In this document: positions 1 to 4,864 of the stretch, piece by piece
Layout: every line of letters begins with the position of its first letter
Numbering within the stretch: the first letter of the stretch is position 1
From: Chloroflexota bacterium
GTDB lineage: Bacteria > Chloroflexota > Anaerolineae > JAADDB01
NCBI GenBank assembly: GCA_013154135.1
Contig: JAADDB010000068.1
Coordinates: 1 to 6,579, forward strand
Length of the DNA stretch: 6,579 nucleotides
Direction of reading: 5' to 3'
Translations under genes and position numbers: made by a program
The notes under the pieces: model-generated
Told to the model about the DNA's origin: nothing
Databases searched by the model: none
The model's input: only the letters and a program-made list of their open reading frames with translations

Positions 1-63
1 GTTAAAGTTCACGGAAGCCAGTGTCTTCGCAGGTAAGTGCCTTTACTTGCCCGCTGCTAAACC

Positions 64-95
64 AAGGACACCACGTCCTTCAGTCTTTGCTCTTT
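64..95 (+). terminator. possible weak intrinsic terminator
   Basis: A perfect 6-bp stem (64-69 with 75-80) has a 5-base loop and is followed by a T-rich run with interruptions (TCTTTGCTCTTTT). It would serve an unseen plus-strand gene to the left. The stem is short and the T run is not continuous, so this is only a candidate. Confidence 0.25.
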
Positions 96-183
96 TGAAG
101 GCGTTTTTCGTGAAATGGCATCTGATTGCGCAACTCTTACGTTACTCCTTACTCGCTAGCCCCTTCACGTATGACGCATTCCC

Positions 184-189
184 AGGAGG
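184..189 (+). promoter_or_regulatory. ribosome binding site that sets the PAP2 start
   Basis: AGGAGG lies 5 bases before the ATG at 195. The in-frame alternatives TTG at 126 and ATG at 171 lie upstream of this site and have no comparable Shine-Dalgarno sequence, so 195 is preferred. Confidence 0.8.
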
Positions 190-194
190 AGATA

Positions 195-713
195 ATGAGT
201 TGGTTAATGACCTTGCAAAGGTGGGACGAACGTTTGACGCGCGGTTTGCACGTGCCACCCGGACATCCGCTACGACCGGTGGTGGTGGTGGGCGCCCATT
301 TGGGCGACGGGCCCTTGTGGCTTCTCATCTGGCTGGGATTGCTGGCGTACATGTATCGAACTCAGGGGAATGTGCGCGCGGTCTTGTTGTGGATCGGGAG
401 TGCCGTGTTGGGTGCGATGATCACGTATGCCATCAAGTTCACCGTCAAACGCCGACGCCCTCAGGAGATCAAGGGATTCTACTCCCGCAAATACGACGCC
501 CATGCCTTTCCTTCCGGTCACGCTACCCGCATGGGCACCGTGGCCTTCTGGGGCGTGATCCTCTTCCCCCACTGGGGCTGGATTCTGGTCGGCATAAGCG
601 TGTGGTGCATTCTGAGCCGGGTTGCCCTCGGCGTCCACTATCTGGGGGATGTGGTCGTCGGCTTCCTCATCGGCCTGTTCGCGTCGGTCTTGCTGTGGCG
701 TGTGGCAGGATAA
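195..713 (+). CDS. PAP2-family membrane phosphatase
   Basis: A 172-residue integral membrane phosphatase of the PAP2 superfamily. These enzymes remove phosphate from lipid phosphates or pyrophosphates, such as phosphatidic acid, phosphatidylglycerol phosphate or undecaprenyl pyrophosphate. All three signature motifs are intact: K81 to P89 fits KX6RP, residues 106-109 are PSGH, and S141-R142, H148 and D152 fit SRX5HX3D. H109 and H148 are the expected catalytic histidines. An HLGDG motif near residue 35 is common near the start of this family. Hydrophobic segments lie near 40-54, 62-80, 113-145 and 152-169. The length suits the small bacterial subgroup. The gene ends with tandem stops TAA TAG. 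It is the only plus-strand gene and converges on the universal stress protein gene. Substrate cannot be told from sequence; undecaprenyl pyrophosphate recycling or phospholipid synthesis are both possible. Confidence 0.92.
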   Translation: MSWLMTLQRWDERLTRGLHVPPGHPLRPVVVVGAHLGDGPLWLLIWLGLLAYMYRTQGNVRAVLLWIGSAVLGAMITYAIKFTVKRRRPQEIKGFYSRKYDAHAFPSGHATRMGTVAFWGVILFPHWGWILVGISVWCILSRVALGVHYLGDVVVGFLIGLFASVLLWRVAG

Positions 714-732
714 TAGGAGCCAGATGCGGCAA

Positions 733-756
733 GGGCGGGTCTCATCAGACCCGCCC
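733..756. terminator. bidirectional hairpin between convergent genes
   Basis: Perfect inverted repeat: GGGCGGGTCT at 733-742 pairs with AGACCCGCCC at 747-756 around a 4-base loop. It is 20 bases past the PAP2 stop and about 90 bases past the stress-protein stop. Neither strand has a T-run after it, so it is not a textbook intrinsic terminator. Its place between converging genes suggests it ends or stabilises both transcripts. Confidence 0.6.
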
Positions 757-798
757 CTGTCACACGTGAACAACGATATGTGGTTATGCACAATCGCC

Positions 799-813
799 CG
801 GGGCTGAACCCCG
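799..813. repeat. small inverted repeat downstream of the stress-protein gene
   Basis: CGGGG (799-803) and CCCCG (809-813) are separated by CTGAA. It lies 35-49 bases past the minus-strand stop at 848 and could add to 3'-end formation. There is no T-run. Confidence 0.35.
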
Positions 814-847
814 TGCTCAATTCACCCTCTACCCGGTCGCCACACCG

Positions 848-1534
848 TCATCTCACCACCAGAACGGGACACTTGGCCAACCGGATCACACGTTCACTCA
901 CACTGCCCAACAGGAGCCCGCGGATCGCGCCTTGTCCTCGGGAACCCACCACGATGATGTCCGCGTTCCGGGTGTCCGCCACGTTGAGGATGGCCTTAGG
1001 CGCGGGGCCTTCCAGCACCTCCGGGTCAACCTGGACCCCGGCACGCCGGAGCAGGTCCACGTACGGCGCCAGCAACATCATACCCCGGGCCACCTCCTCC
1101 CCGGCCACCCGCTCCAGCTCCTTATCGCCCAACCACGTGGGGATGGGGTGATGGGCGTAGACCAGGTACACCCGCGCGTCGTAGCGGTGGGCCAAGTCTG
1201 CCACGTAAGTGACGACCTTCTGGGAGTGTTTGGATCCGTCGATGCCGGCCACGATGACATCGATATTCACCTGCAACTCGGGCACATCCTCCTCCGTGGC
1301 GGCCGGCTTCTCCTCTTCCTCCTCTATGGCGCGGAACTTGAAGTGAGGACACCGGTTGCCCCGGATCGCGCTCTCCATCACATACGGCTCTTCGAGCATA
1401 CAGGACACGCCGTCGTAGAACTGACAATTCGCGCAGACGCGCAAGTGCCACCCGCAATTAGGGCAGCGGTCCTCAGGAGAAGGGTTGATGTTGGTGATGG
1501 GATAACCGCAATGGTGGCATACGTACTTTGGCAT
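848..1534 (-). CDS. universal stress protein with N-terminal cysteine-rich metal-binding domain
   Basis: A 228-residue protein with two parts. Residues 1-70 carry eight cysteines: C6, C9, C24 and C27 form a classic zinc ribbon, and C34, C37, C45 and C62 form a second C-x2-C-x7-C-x16-C group that ends in a CPHF motif. A glutamate-rich linker (71-75) leads to a UspA domain from about residue 90 to the end. This has the conserved Asp in GIDGS (D99) and a complete nucleotide-binding signature, G197-x2-G200-x9-G210-S211, so it should be of the ATP-binding class. UspA domains bind ATP or AMP in stress responses. The fused cysteine-rich region is unusual and may sense metal or redox state or bind a partner; that is inference. 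The start at 1534 is chosen because GGAGG (1541-1545) lies 6 bases upstream; the ATG at 1540 would be too close. It follows the coiled-coil gene by 27 bases, probably in one transcript. Confidence 0.93.
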   Translation of the reverse strand: MPKYVCHHCGYPITNINPSPEDRCPNCGWHLRVCANCQFYDGVSCMLEEPYVMESAIRGNRCPHFKFRAIEEEEEKPAATEEDVPELQVNIDVIVAGIDGSKHSQKVVTYVADLAHRYDARVYLVYAHHPIPTWLGDKELERVAGEEVARGMMLLAPYVDLLRRAGVQVDPEVLEGPAPKAILNVADTRNADIIVVGSRGQGAIRGLLLGSVSERVIRLAKCPVLVVR

Positions 1535-1540
1535 GAGCAT

Positions 1541-1545
1541 CCTCC
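1541..1545 (-). promoter_or_regulatory. ribosome binding site of the stress-protein gene
   Basis: On the minus strand GGAGG stands 6 bases before the ATG at 1534. It abuts the in-frame ATG at 1540, which excludes that codon as the likely start. Confidence 0.75.
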
Positions 1546-1561
1546 ACAAACGATTTTTCTC

Positions 1562-2002
1562 TCAGCCTCGCAGGTTGCGCAGGCGTTTTCGGGCTTCCAG
1601 GGCCCGGAGTTCGGCCTTCTTGCGGGCCAGTTGGGCTTGTAACTGCGCGTCGTCCGCCAGCTTAAGGGCTCGTTTTTGCAGAGCTTGCACTTCGCCGCGC
1701 ACCCGAGCCAACATCTCCTCCAGAGTTTCCTTTCCCTCGCGCAGGCCGCGCTCCACCTCCGCGCTCACTTCGGCCTGAAGATTCAGCGCCCGGTCCTGGA
1801 CCTGTTGCGCCCGATCCACGGTAATGGTCTGGAGGCCGGCGGCCTGTTCCTTCAACTGCTGCGCCCGTTTGATCAGATCCTTCCGTCTCTCCTCATCCTT
1901 GCGCAGGAGCCAGAAAGTCACGGCTGCCCCTAACAATATTCCCAAGACAAGCCACCGGGTGACACTTCGTCCTCCCTGTGTGATTTCCACGCGTTCTTCC
2001 AT
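1562..2002 (-). CDS. single-pass membrane protein with long coiled coil (YtxH-like)
   Basis: A 146-residue protein of unassigned function. Residues 17-33 form one hydrophobic helix with a glycine-containing core (LGILLGAA). The remaining 110 or so residues are rich in Glu, Lys, Arg, Gln, Leu and Ala, with no proline and few glycines, and should form a long coiled coil. This build, a short N-terminal tail, a glycine-rich membrane helix and a charged helix, resembles YtxH-type proteins often annotated as gas-vesicle-like or general stress proteins. The match is by architecture, not by a diagnostic motif. By the positive-inside rule the R34-K35 side is likely cytoplasmic, giving a membrane-tethered cytoplasmic rod. 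GGAGG at 2010-2014 lies 7 bases before the start. It is probably first in a transcript with the stress-protein gene. Confidence 0.8.
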   Translation of the reverse strand: MEERVEITQGGRSVTRWLVLGILLGAAVTFWLLRKDEERRKDLIKRAQQLKEQAAGLQTITVDRAQQVQDRALNLQAEVSAEVERGLREGKETLEEMLARVRGEVQALQKRALKLADDAQLQAQLARKKAELRALEARKRLRNLRG

Positions 2003-2210
2003 AGTCCCACCTCCTCGATGATCGACCTGGCTTTACGCCCCCCCGTGCTCGGCTTGGGAAGCCCCTACGGGGGCTTCATTCGGAGGAGCGTGACAAACTG
2101 AGAATCGCCACCCACGGCCTGCGATGCGCGCCCGTCCCCTTACTCGCCACTCGTTCCAACCCGGCCCATCCAGGCCGATCTCAACTTCCGGCCTCCGTCA
2201 ATCGTCACTC
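2003..2210. other. intergenic region between blocks B and C
   Basis: 208 bases without a supported gene. It contains the ribosome binding site of the coiled-coil gene (2010-2014 on the minus strand) and a strong hairpin at 2058-2077. A promoter for block C is expected here, but no convincing -35/-10 pair was found on the minus strand. Confidence 0.6.
2058..2077. terminator. hairpin downstream of the release-factor-like gene
   Basis: A perfect 8-bp stem, GAAGCCCC (2058-2065) with GGGGCTTC (2070-2077), closes a 4-base loop. It begins 134 bases past the stop at 2211 for minus-strand transcription. No T-run follows on the minus strand. On the plus strand the loop reads C(UACG)G, a member of the very stable UNCG tetraloop class. 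It may mark the 3' end of block B or be part of the leader of block C. Confidence 0.45.
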
Positions 2211-3407
2211 TCAATATCGCAACAGCGCGCCGATGATCCCTTCCTTCTCAAACTGGGCACGAATGGGACCCCGGAGCACCTCCACTGTTCCGCCGGTGCT
2301 CAACACCTTCTGCATGGCCAAGTCGACCACATCCTCGACCACTTTGAGCGGGCCACCACAGTAGGGACACGCGTCCGGGGGCTTGGCCAGGATATCCGCG
2401 ATAAGCCCTCCGCACCGTTCGCATTCCCACCCGGGGTGCTCCAACCCTTCCGGCACGATGAGCACATCCACCCGGCCTTCCTGGACGGCCAACAGCACAT
2501 CCGCGTAGCCCAGGACCCCGTTCTGGCCCTTTTCCGCCGCGGTGATGACGGCCTCCACGCGTTGGGCTTCGATCTGGCGTTCGATCTCCTGTTCCAGGGC
2601 CAGCACCTTATCCCGGATCACGTTCACGGAATCGTGGATACCGGCCGGGATCTCACCGGCCACCCGTTCTCGGATGGCCTTGGGCAGGTACTCCTTCACC
2701 TGAGCCACGTTCTCGTACGTGCCCATGAGCACCACTCGCTGCCAGTTATCCCGCTCGGCCAGGCGAGCCGCGATCTCCGCGGTGCTCTTGAAGTGATGCA
2801 GCGCGTGATCGTCCACATGCCGTTGGAATCGGGCTTGGGACCACCCACCGCGCTTATGTCGGTTGGGCACATAATCGTACAGGGAGAAGGAGTACTCCGC
2901 GATTTCCCCCATGTAGAAGAGGAAGAAACGGGACTCCTCCCGGGAGACCAACACCACCCCATACCGTTCGTACTCGTCCATAACCGTCAGGAGAGGGCGC
3001 AAGTAGGGGCGTTCATCCCACACCAGACGGGTGCGAATGCGCACGGGGACGTGGAACACACGCCACAGATCCGCGGGCTTGCTGGAGAAGATCACCAGCG
3101 TGCGCCCCGGCTCCCGGATCTCATAGCGCAGATAATTCTCCACCCGTCCGACTTCCTCCTCAAACGCCCGCCGTTCCTGTTTATCGGTGATGTTCTCCAG
3201 CCACTCACGGGCCATATTCTTCAGCTTGAGTCGTACCTGTCCTGTGGCCACCTCCTCCGGGGAGATGTCCAGATACGCGCTCAAAATTCCCCGGCTGGGC
3301 AAAGCCAGCTCGGTTAAGGGCTTCAGCGTCTCCGGGGAGAGAAAATCAAATCCCCGCTCATCATCGCCGATGAGGTCAATGCGAATCTGATCCAGATTGA
3401 TGGCCAT
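2211..3407 (-). CDS. eRF1-like (baeRF-type) protein with GGW loop and C-terminal zinc ribbon
   Basis: A 398-residue protein built like archaeal/eukaryotic release factor 1. An N-terminal alpha/beta region covers about 1-140. A middle domain at about 145-255 contains the release-factor loop, reading GGWSQARFQRH at 187-197; canonical eRF1 has GGQ followed by S-x-x-R-F-x-R. A C-terminal L7Ae-like domain at about 260-398 carries a zinc ribbon (C329, C332, C347, C350), as archaeal RF1 does. Bacteria use RF1/RF2 for termination, so this belongs to the bacterial eRF1-like (baeRF/VLRF1-related) families, proposed to act on stalled or stressed ribosomes. The catalytic Gln of GGQ is Trp189. Its codon TGG differs from CAG by two bases, so one read error does not explain it. 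Peptidyl-tRNA hydrolysis is therefore doubtful. The ATG at 3407 is preferred over 3413 because it sits 6 bases after AAAGGGGGG. It overlaps the sigma factor gene by 32 bases, which suggests coupled translation. Confidence 0.86.
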   Translation of the reverse strand: MAINLDQIRIDLIGDDERGFDFLSPETLKPLTELALPSRGILSAYLDISPEEVATGQVRLKLKNMAREWLENITDKQERRAFEEEVGRVENYLRYEIREPGRTLVIFSSKPADLWRVFHVPVRIRTRLVWDERPYLRPLLTVMDEYERYGVVLVSREESRFFLFYMGEIAEYSFSLYDYVPNRHKRGGWSQARFQRHVDDHALHHFKSTAEIAARLAERDNWQRVVLMGTYENVAQVKEYLPKAIRERVAGEIPAGIHDSVNVIRDKVLALEQEIERQIEAQRVEAVITAAEKGQNGVLGYADVLLAVQEGRVDVLIVPEGLEHPGWECERCGGLIADILAKPPDACPYCGGPLKVVEDVVDLAMQKVLSTGGTVEVLRGPIRAQFEKEGIIGALLRY

Positions 3408-4098
3408 GTTCATCCCCCCTTTCTAACGTGCGCTCCACCTGGGCCATCTCCTCCTCCTTGGGAAGGAGGCCCAGGCGCTCGCGGAGCTGGTCTCGGGCCA
3501 TGGCCAAATACTGCTTCACCTGCTCCACATCCCAACCGTACAAGCGCGCGATCTCCTCCTCCTTCAGACCTTCCAGCGCGTAGAGGACGAACACCTCGCG
3601 CACCCGTGGTCCCAGGGAAGCCAAGGCCGTCTGCAAGGGCTCATCCAGCTCCGCTTCCAGGAGAAACTCATCCGGTGGTGGAGCCGTGGGATCGGGCAAG
3701 ATATCCTCCCACGCGAGGACATCATCGGGTTCATAGAACTCCCAGATCTCCGTGTCCGTCTGCAACGTGCTCCAATCCTCTTGGGGGACCAGTTCTTCCA
3801 GGGGGATGGTGGGGGAAGGACGGGATCGGGCCGCTTGCAAGTACTGGCGCAAGCGGCGAAGGGCCAATTGCAAGAGCCAGGGACGCAGGGACCCCGCGGG
3901 GCGTGCATCCCACAGGGAGAGGGCCGCTTCGACCACCTCGTCCACAACATCCGCAGGGTGGAGCTCCCCCTCGGGCAGAAGTCCCAGGGATTCGTAATAG
4001 CGGATCTCCCGACGGACAAACGCGTACAAGTGCTTCAGATAAGGTTGTAAGGCTTCCCGTGGACTGAGCGCCTCCTTTGGCGTCTCTTTCTTCACCAT
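3376..4098 (-). CDS. ECF-like RNA polymerase sigma factor
   Basis: A 240-residue sigma-70 family protein with two recognisable regions. A sigma-2-like helical part at about 14-93 includes a DVVDEV helix (50-55) and a WLLQLALRRLRQYL helix (74-87), which match the promoter-melting region in style. A sigma-4-like helix-turn-helix lies at about 151-209, where EEEIARLYG and the following recognition helix (190-205) fit the -35-binding motif. There is no sigma-3 domain. The linker between them (about 100-150) is long and very acidic and proline-rich. The protein is longer than the roughly 160-200 residues usual for ECF factors. No anti-sigma gene adjoins it; its partner downstream is the eRF1-like gene, overlapped by 32 bases. 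The start at 4098 is chosen because GGAGG (4104-4108) stands 5 bases before it; the ATG at 4110 has a GGAG only 2 bases away. Its targets and trigger are unknown. Confidence 0.85.
   Translation of the reverse strand: MVKKETPKEALSPREALQPYLKHLYAFVRREIRYYESLGLLPEGELHPADVVDEVVEAALSLWDARPAGSLRPWLLQLALRRLRQYLQAARSRPSPTIPLEELVPQEDWSTLQTDTEIWEFYEPDDVLAWEDILPDPTAPPPDEFLLEAELDEPLQTALASLGPRVREVFVLYALEGLKEEEIARLYGWDVEQVKQYLAMARDQLRERLGLLPKEEEMAQVERTLERGDEHGHQSGSDSH
3414..3423 (-). promoter_or_regulatory. ribosome binding site inside the sigma factor gene
   Basis: GAAAGGGGGG on the minus strand lies 6 bases before the ATG at 3407 and directly touches the ATG at 3413. It lies inside the 3' end of the sigma factor coding region, so translation of the two genes is probably linked. 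Confidence 0.65.
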
Positions 4099-4101
4099 AT
4101 G

Positions 4102-4108
4102 CTCCTCC
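4102..4108 (-). promoter_or_regulatory. ribosome binding site that sets the sigma factor start
   Basis: GGAGGAG on the minus strand lies just before the ATG at 4098. It overlaps the in-frame upstream ATG at 4110, which is therefore less likely to be the start. Confidence 0.7.
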
Positions 4109-4129
4109 ATTCTCCTGCCGTTCGTTCTC

Positions 4130-4144
4130 GCTCACCTGATGAGC
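4130..4144. repeat. small inverted repeat in the sigma gene leader
   Basis: GCTCA (4130-4134) and TGAGC (4140-4144) flank CCTGA. It lies about 32 bases before the chosen sigma factor start and overlaps one copy of the GGTGAGCGA motif on the minus strand. Confidence 0.4.
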
Positions 4145-4194
4145 TGACAAAACCCGGTCGCACCTGGATGGCGGACGGGTTTGCCTCGTGTCAG
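4144..4194. repeat. nested inverted repeats in the sigma gene leader
   Basis: Two nested perfect pairings are present. CTGACA (4144-4149) pairs with TGTCAG (4189-4194). AAACCCG (4150-4156) pairs with CGGGTTT (4176-4182). A six-base bulge (4183-4188) lies on one side and the 19-base interior is 4157-4175. On the minus strand the inner stem ends in GGGTTTTGTC, so it also looks like a weak terminator. If the promoter lies upstream, this could be an attenuator or a structured leader. Confidence 0.5.
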
Positions 4195-4205
4195 AAAAGA
4201 GGTTC

Positions 4206-4234
4206 GTGTGGTGAGCGAAGTTCGCTCACCACAC
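4206..4234. repeat. 14-bp perfect palindrome in the sigma gene leader
   Basis: GTGTGGTGAGCGAA (4206-4219) and its exact reverse complement (4221-4234) are separated by one base. Such near-continuous symmetry suits either a dimeric regulator's operator or an RNA hairpin. On the minus strand it is followed by CTCTTTTCTG after five bases, a weak T-rich tail. The core GGTGAGCGA recurs once more at 4128-4136 on the minus strand. Confidence 0.7.
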
Positions 4235-4259
4235 AAAACAGCTCTCCGGGGAAGAGAGC
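4235..4259 (-). terminator. candidate intrinsic terminator of the protease/BON block
   Basis: On the minus strand GCTCTC (4259-4254) pairs with GAGAGC (4246-4241) around a 7-base loop, and TGTTTTGTGT follows. It lies about 80 bases past the BON gene stop at 4338. The 6-bp stem is modest but the T-rich tail is correctly placed, so it is a reasonable end for block A. Confidence 0.5.
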
Positions 4260-4337
4260 GACCAAATCCTCTTCCCAACGGATGCCCTCCCGTTGAATAT
4301 CGTTCGTAGGGAAGGGAGACCAAAGAATTCCGCTGAG

Positions 4338-4808
4338 TCAGTTCATCGGCTCGCGCACTTTCAAGTCATTGATTACCTTGCGTACCCCATCGACCTGGGC
4401 GGCAATTTCCTCGGCTCGGCGTTTATCCTCCTCGGAGGAGACATATCCCCACAGGGTGATAGCTCCGGCCAGCGCGTCCACATGAATCCCCGGGAAATCA
4501 TCCTCCAACGAAGGTTCTGCTTCCAATGCCGCGGCCACGGCCCGTTCCAACTCATCGTCCGCGACCAGACAGTTGTGCACCTCTTTGACCCCGGGCACCT
4601 CCGCGGCCAACTTGGTGGCCATGTGCTTCATGGTGGACGTGCGCACCCAGCCGGTCAACGTGACCACGCCATCCTTCACTTCCACCTCAATGGGCAGGAG
4701 CAACTCGCGGAAGGGGGGATAGACGTGGTTGAGCATGTGATACACCTGCTCTTGTAGTTCCTCATCTGTGAGGACCTGTTCCTCCAAAACCGCCTGTTCT
4801 GCGACCAT
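4338..4808 (-). CDS. cytosolic protein with two BON domains
   Basis: A 156-residue protein made of two BON domains. The first lies at about 14-83, with a VTLTGWV strand (49-55), a helix, and PGVKEV (72-77). The second lies at about 86-151, with ITLWGYV (117-123), a helix, and DGVRKVIND (140-148). BON domains bind phospholipids or other hydrophobic ligands and in many bacteria help keep the envelope sound under osmotic stress. Those proteins are commonly exported, but here the N-terminus is acidic (AEQAVLEEQ) with no signal peptide or lipobox, so a cytoplasmic site is expected. A short insertion (about 29-40, with YPP) sits early in the first domain. The ATG at 4808 is chosen because AAAGGAG (4817-4823) stands 8 bases upstream; the GTG at 4817 overlaps that site. 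It follows the rhomboid gene by 55 bases and is probably in the same transcript. Its ligand is unknown. Confidence 0.92.
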   Translation of the reverse strand: MVAEQAVLEEQVLTDEELQEQVYHMLNHVYPPFRELLLPIEVEVKDGVVTLTGWVRTSTMKHMATKLAAEVPGVKEVHNCLVADDELERAVAAALEAEPSLEDDFPGIHVDALAGAITLWGYVSSEEDKRRAEEIAAQVDGVRKVINDLKVREPMN

Positions 4809-4850
4809 GGGGTTCACTCCTTTCTGTGACGAGGGTTAGGATACAGCGCT

Positions 4851-4864
4851 CAATCGTCAATCGT
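4851..4864. repeat. 7-bp tandem repeat CAATCGT x2
   Basis: CAATCGT occurs twice without a gap in the space before the BON gene, touching the stop codon of the rhomboid gene. It may be chance; no role is assigned. Confidence 0.4.

Larger units (their letters stand above)
1..194. other. noncoding region upstream of the PAP2 gene
   Basis: About 47-50% GC by eye, lower than the genes. No convincing reading frame was found; a frame open from base 47 runs out of frame through the PAP2 gene and has no recognisable domain. Two small inverted repeats are visible. One has arms at 32-38 and 45-51 with one G-T pair. The other is a perfect 6-bp pair, AAGGAC at 64-69 and GTCCTT at 75-80, followed by a T-rich stretch at about 80-95. 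The second could end transcription of a gene lying left of the window, but its stem is weak. No clear -35/-10 pair was seen for the downstream gene. Confidence 0.55.
714..847. other. convergent intergenic region
   Basis: 134 bases lie between the 3' ends of the plus-strand PAP2 gene and the minus-strand stress-protein gene. They hold a strong 10-bp hairpin (733-756) and a weaker 5-bp hairpin (799-813). No gene was seen. Confidence 0.7.
4111..4337. other. structured intergenic region before the sigma factor gene
   Basis: 227 bases without a gene between the BON gene and the sigma factor gene. At least four inverted repeats crowd into 4130-4259: 4241-4259, 4206-4234, 4144-4194 and 4130-4144. 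The first, on the minus strand, is a plausible end for block A. The rest could be a structured leader or operator region for block B. Bases 4260-4337 show no clear structure. No convincing promoter was found. Confidence 0.65.

Noticed and set aside
147..156. 10-mer CCTTACTCGC shared with 2138-2147
   Set aside because: A single shared 10-mer with no common context or spacing to a start codon; probably chance.
47..769. Long plus-strand open frame of 240 codons covering the PAP2 gene
   Set aside because: It is out of frame with a PAP2 gene that has all three signature motifs and a good ribosome binding site. Its own product, rich in Arg, Gly and Pro, has no recognisable domain.
270..791. Minus-strand open frame of 173 codons opposite the PAP2 gene
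   Set aside because: Composition typical of a reverse-strand shadow, no ribosome binding site noted, and complete overlap with a well-supported gene.
2151..2160. GGAAC on the minus strand as an ECF-type -35 element for block C
   Set aside because: No matching -10 element was found at the usual spacing, and a five-base motif is expected often by chance.
2124..3317. Plus-strand open frame of 397 codons opposite the eRF1-like gene
   Set aside because: Shadow frame: its product is rich in His, Pro and Arg without domain features, while the minus-strand frame encodes a clear eRF1-like protein with a zinc ribbon.
4144..4149. TTGTCA on the minus strand as a -35 box for the sigma gene
   Set aside because: It matches five of six consensus bases, but the hexamer 17 bases on (GAACGA) is nothing like a -10 box, and the site lies inside a stem.
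4144..4200. Cyclic-di-GMP (GEMM) riboswitch, suggested by GGCAAACC on the minus strand
   Set aside because: Only this short string matches. The expected later core containing GACGCAAAGCC is missing, and the pairings seen do not fit the class.
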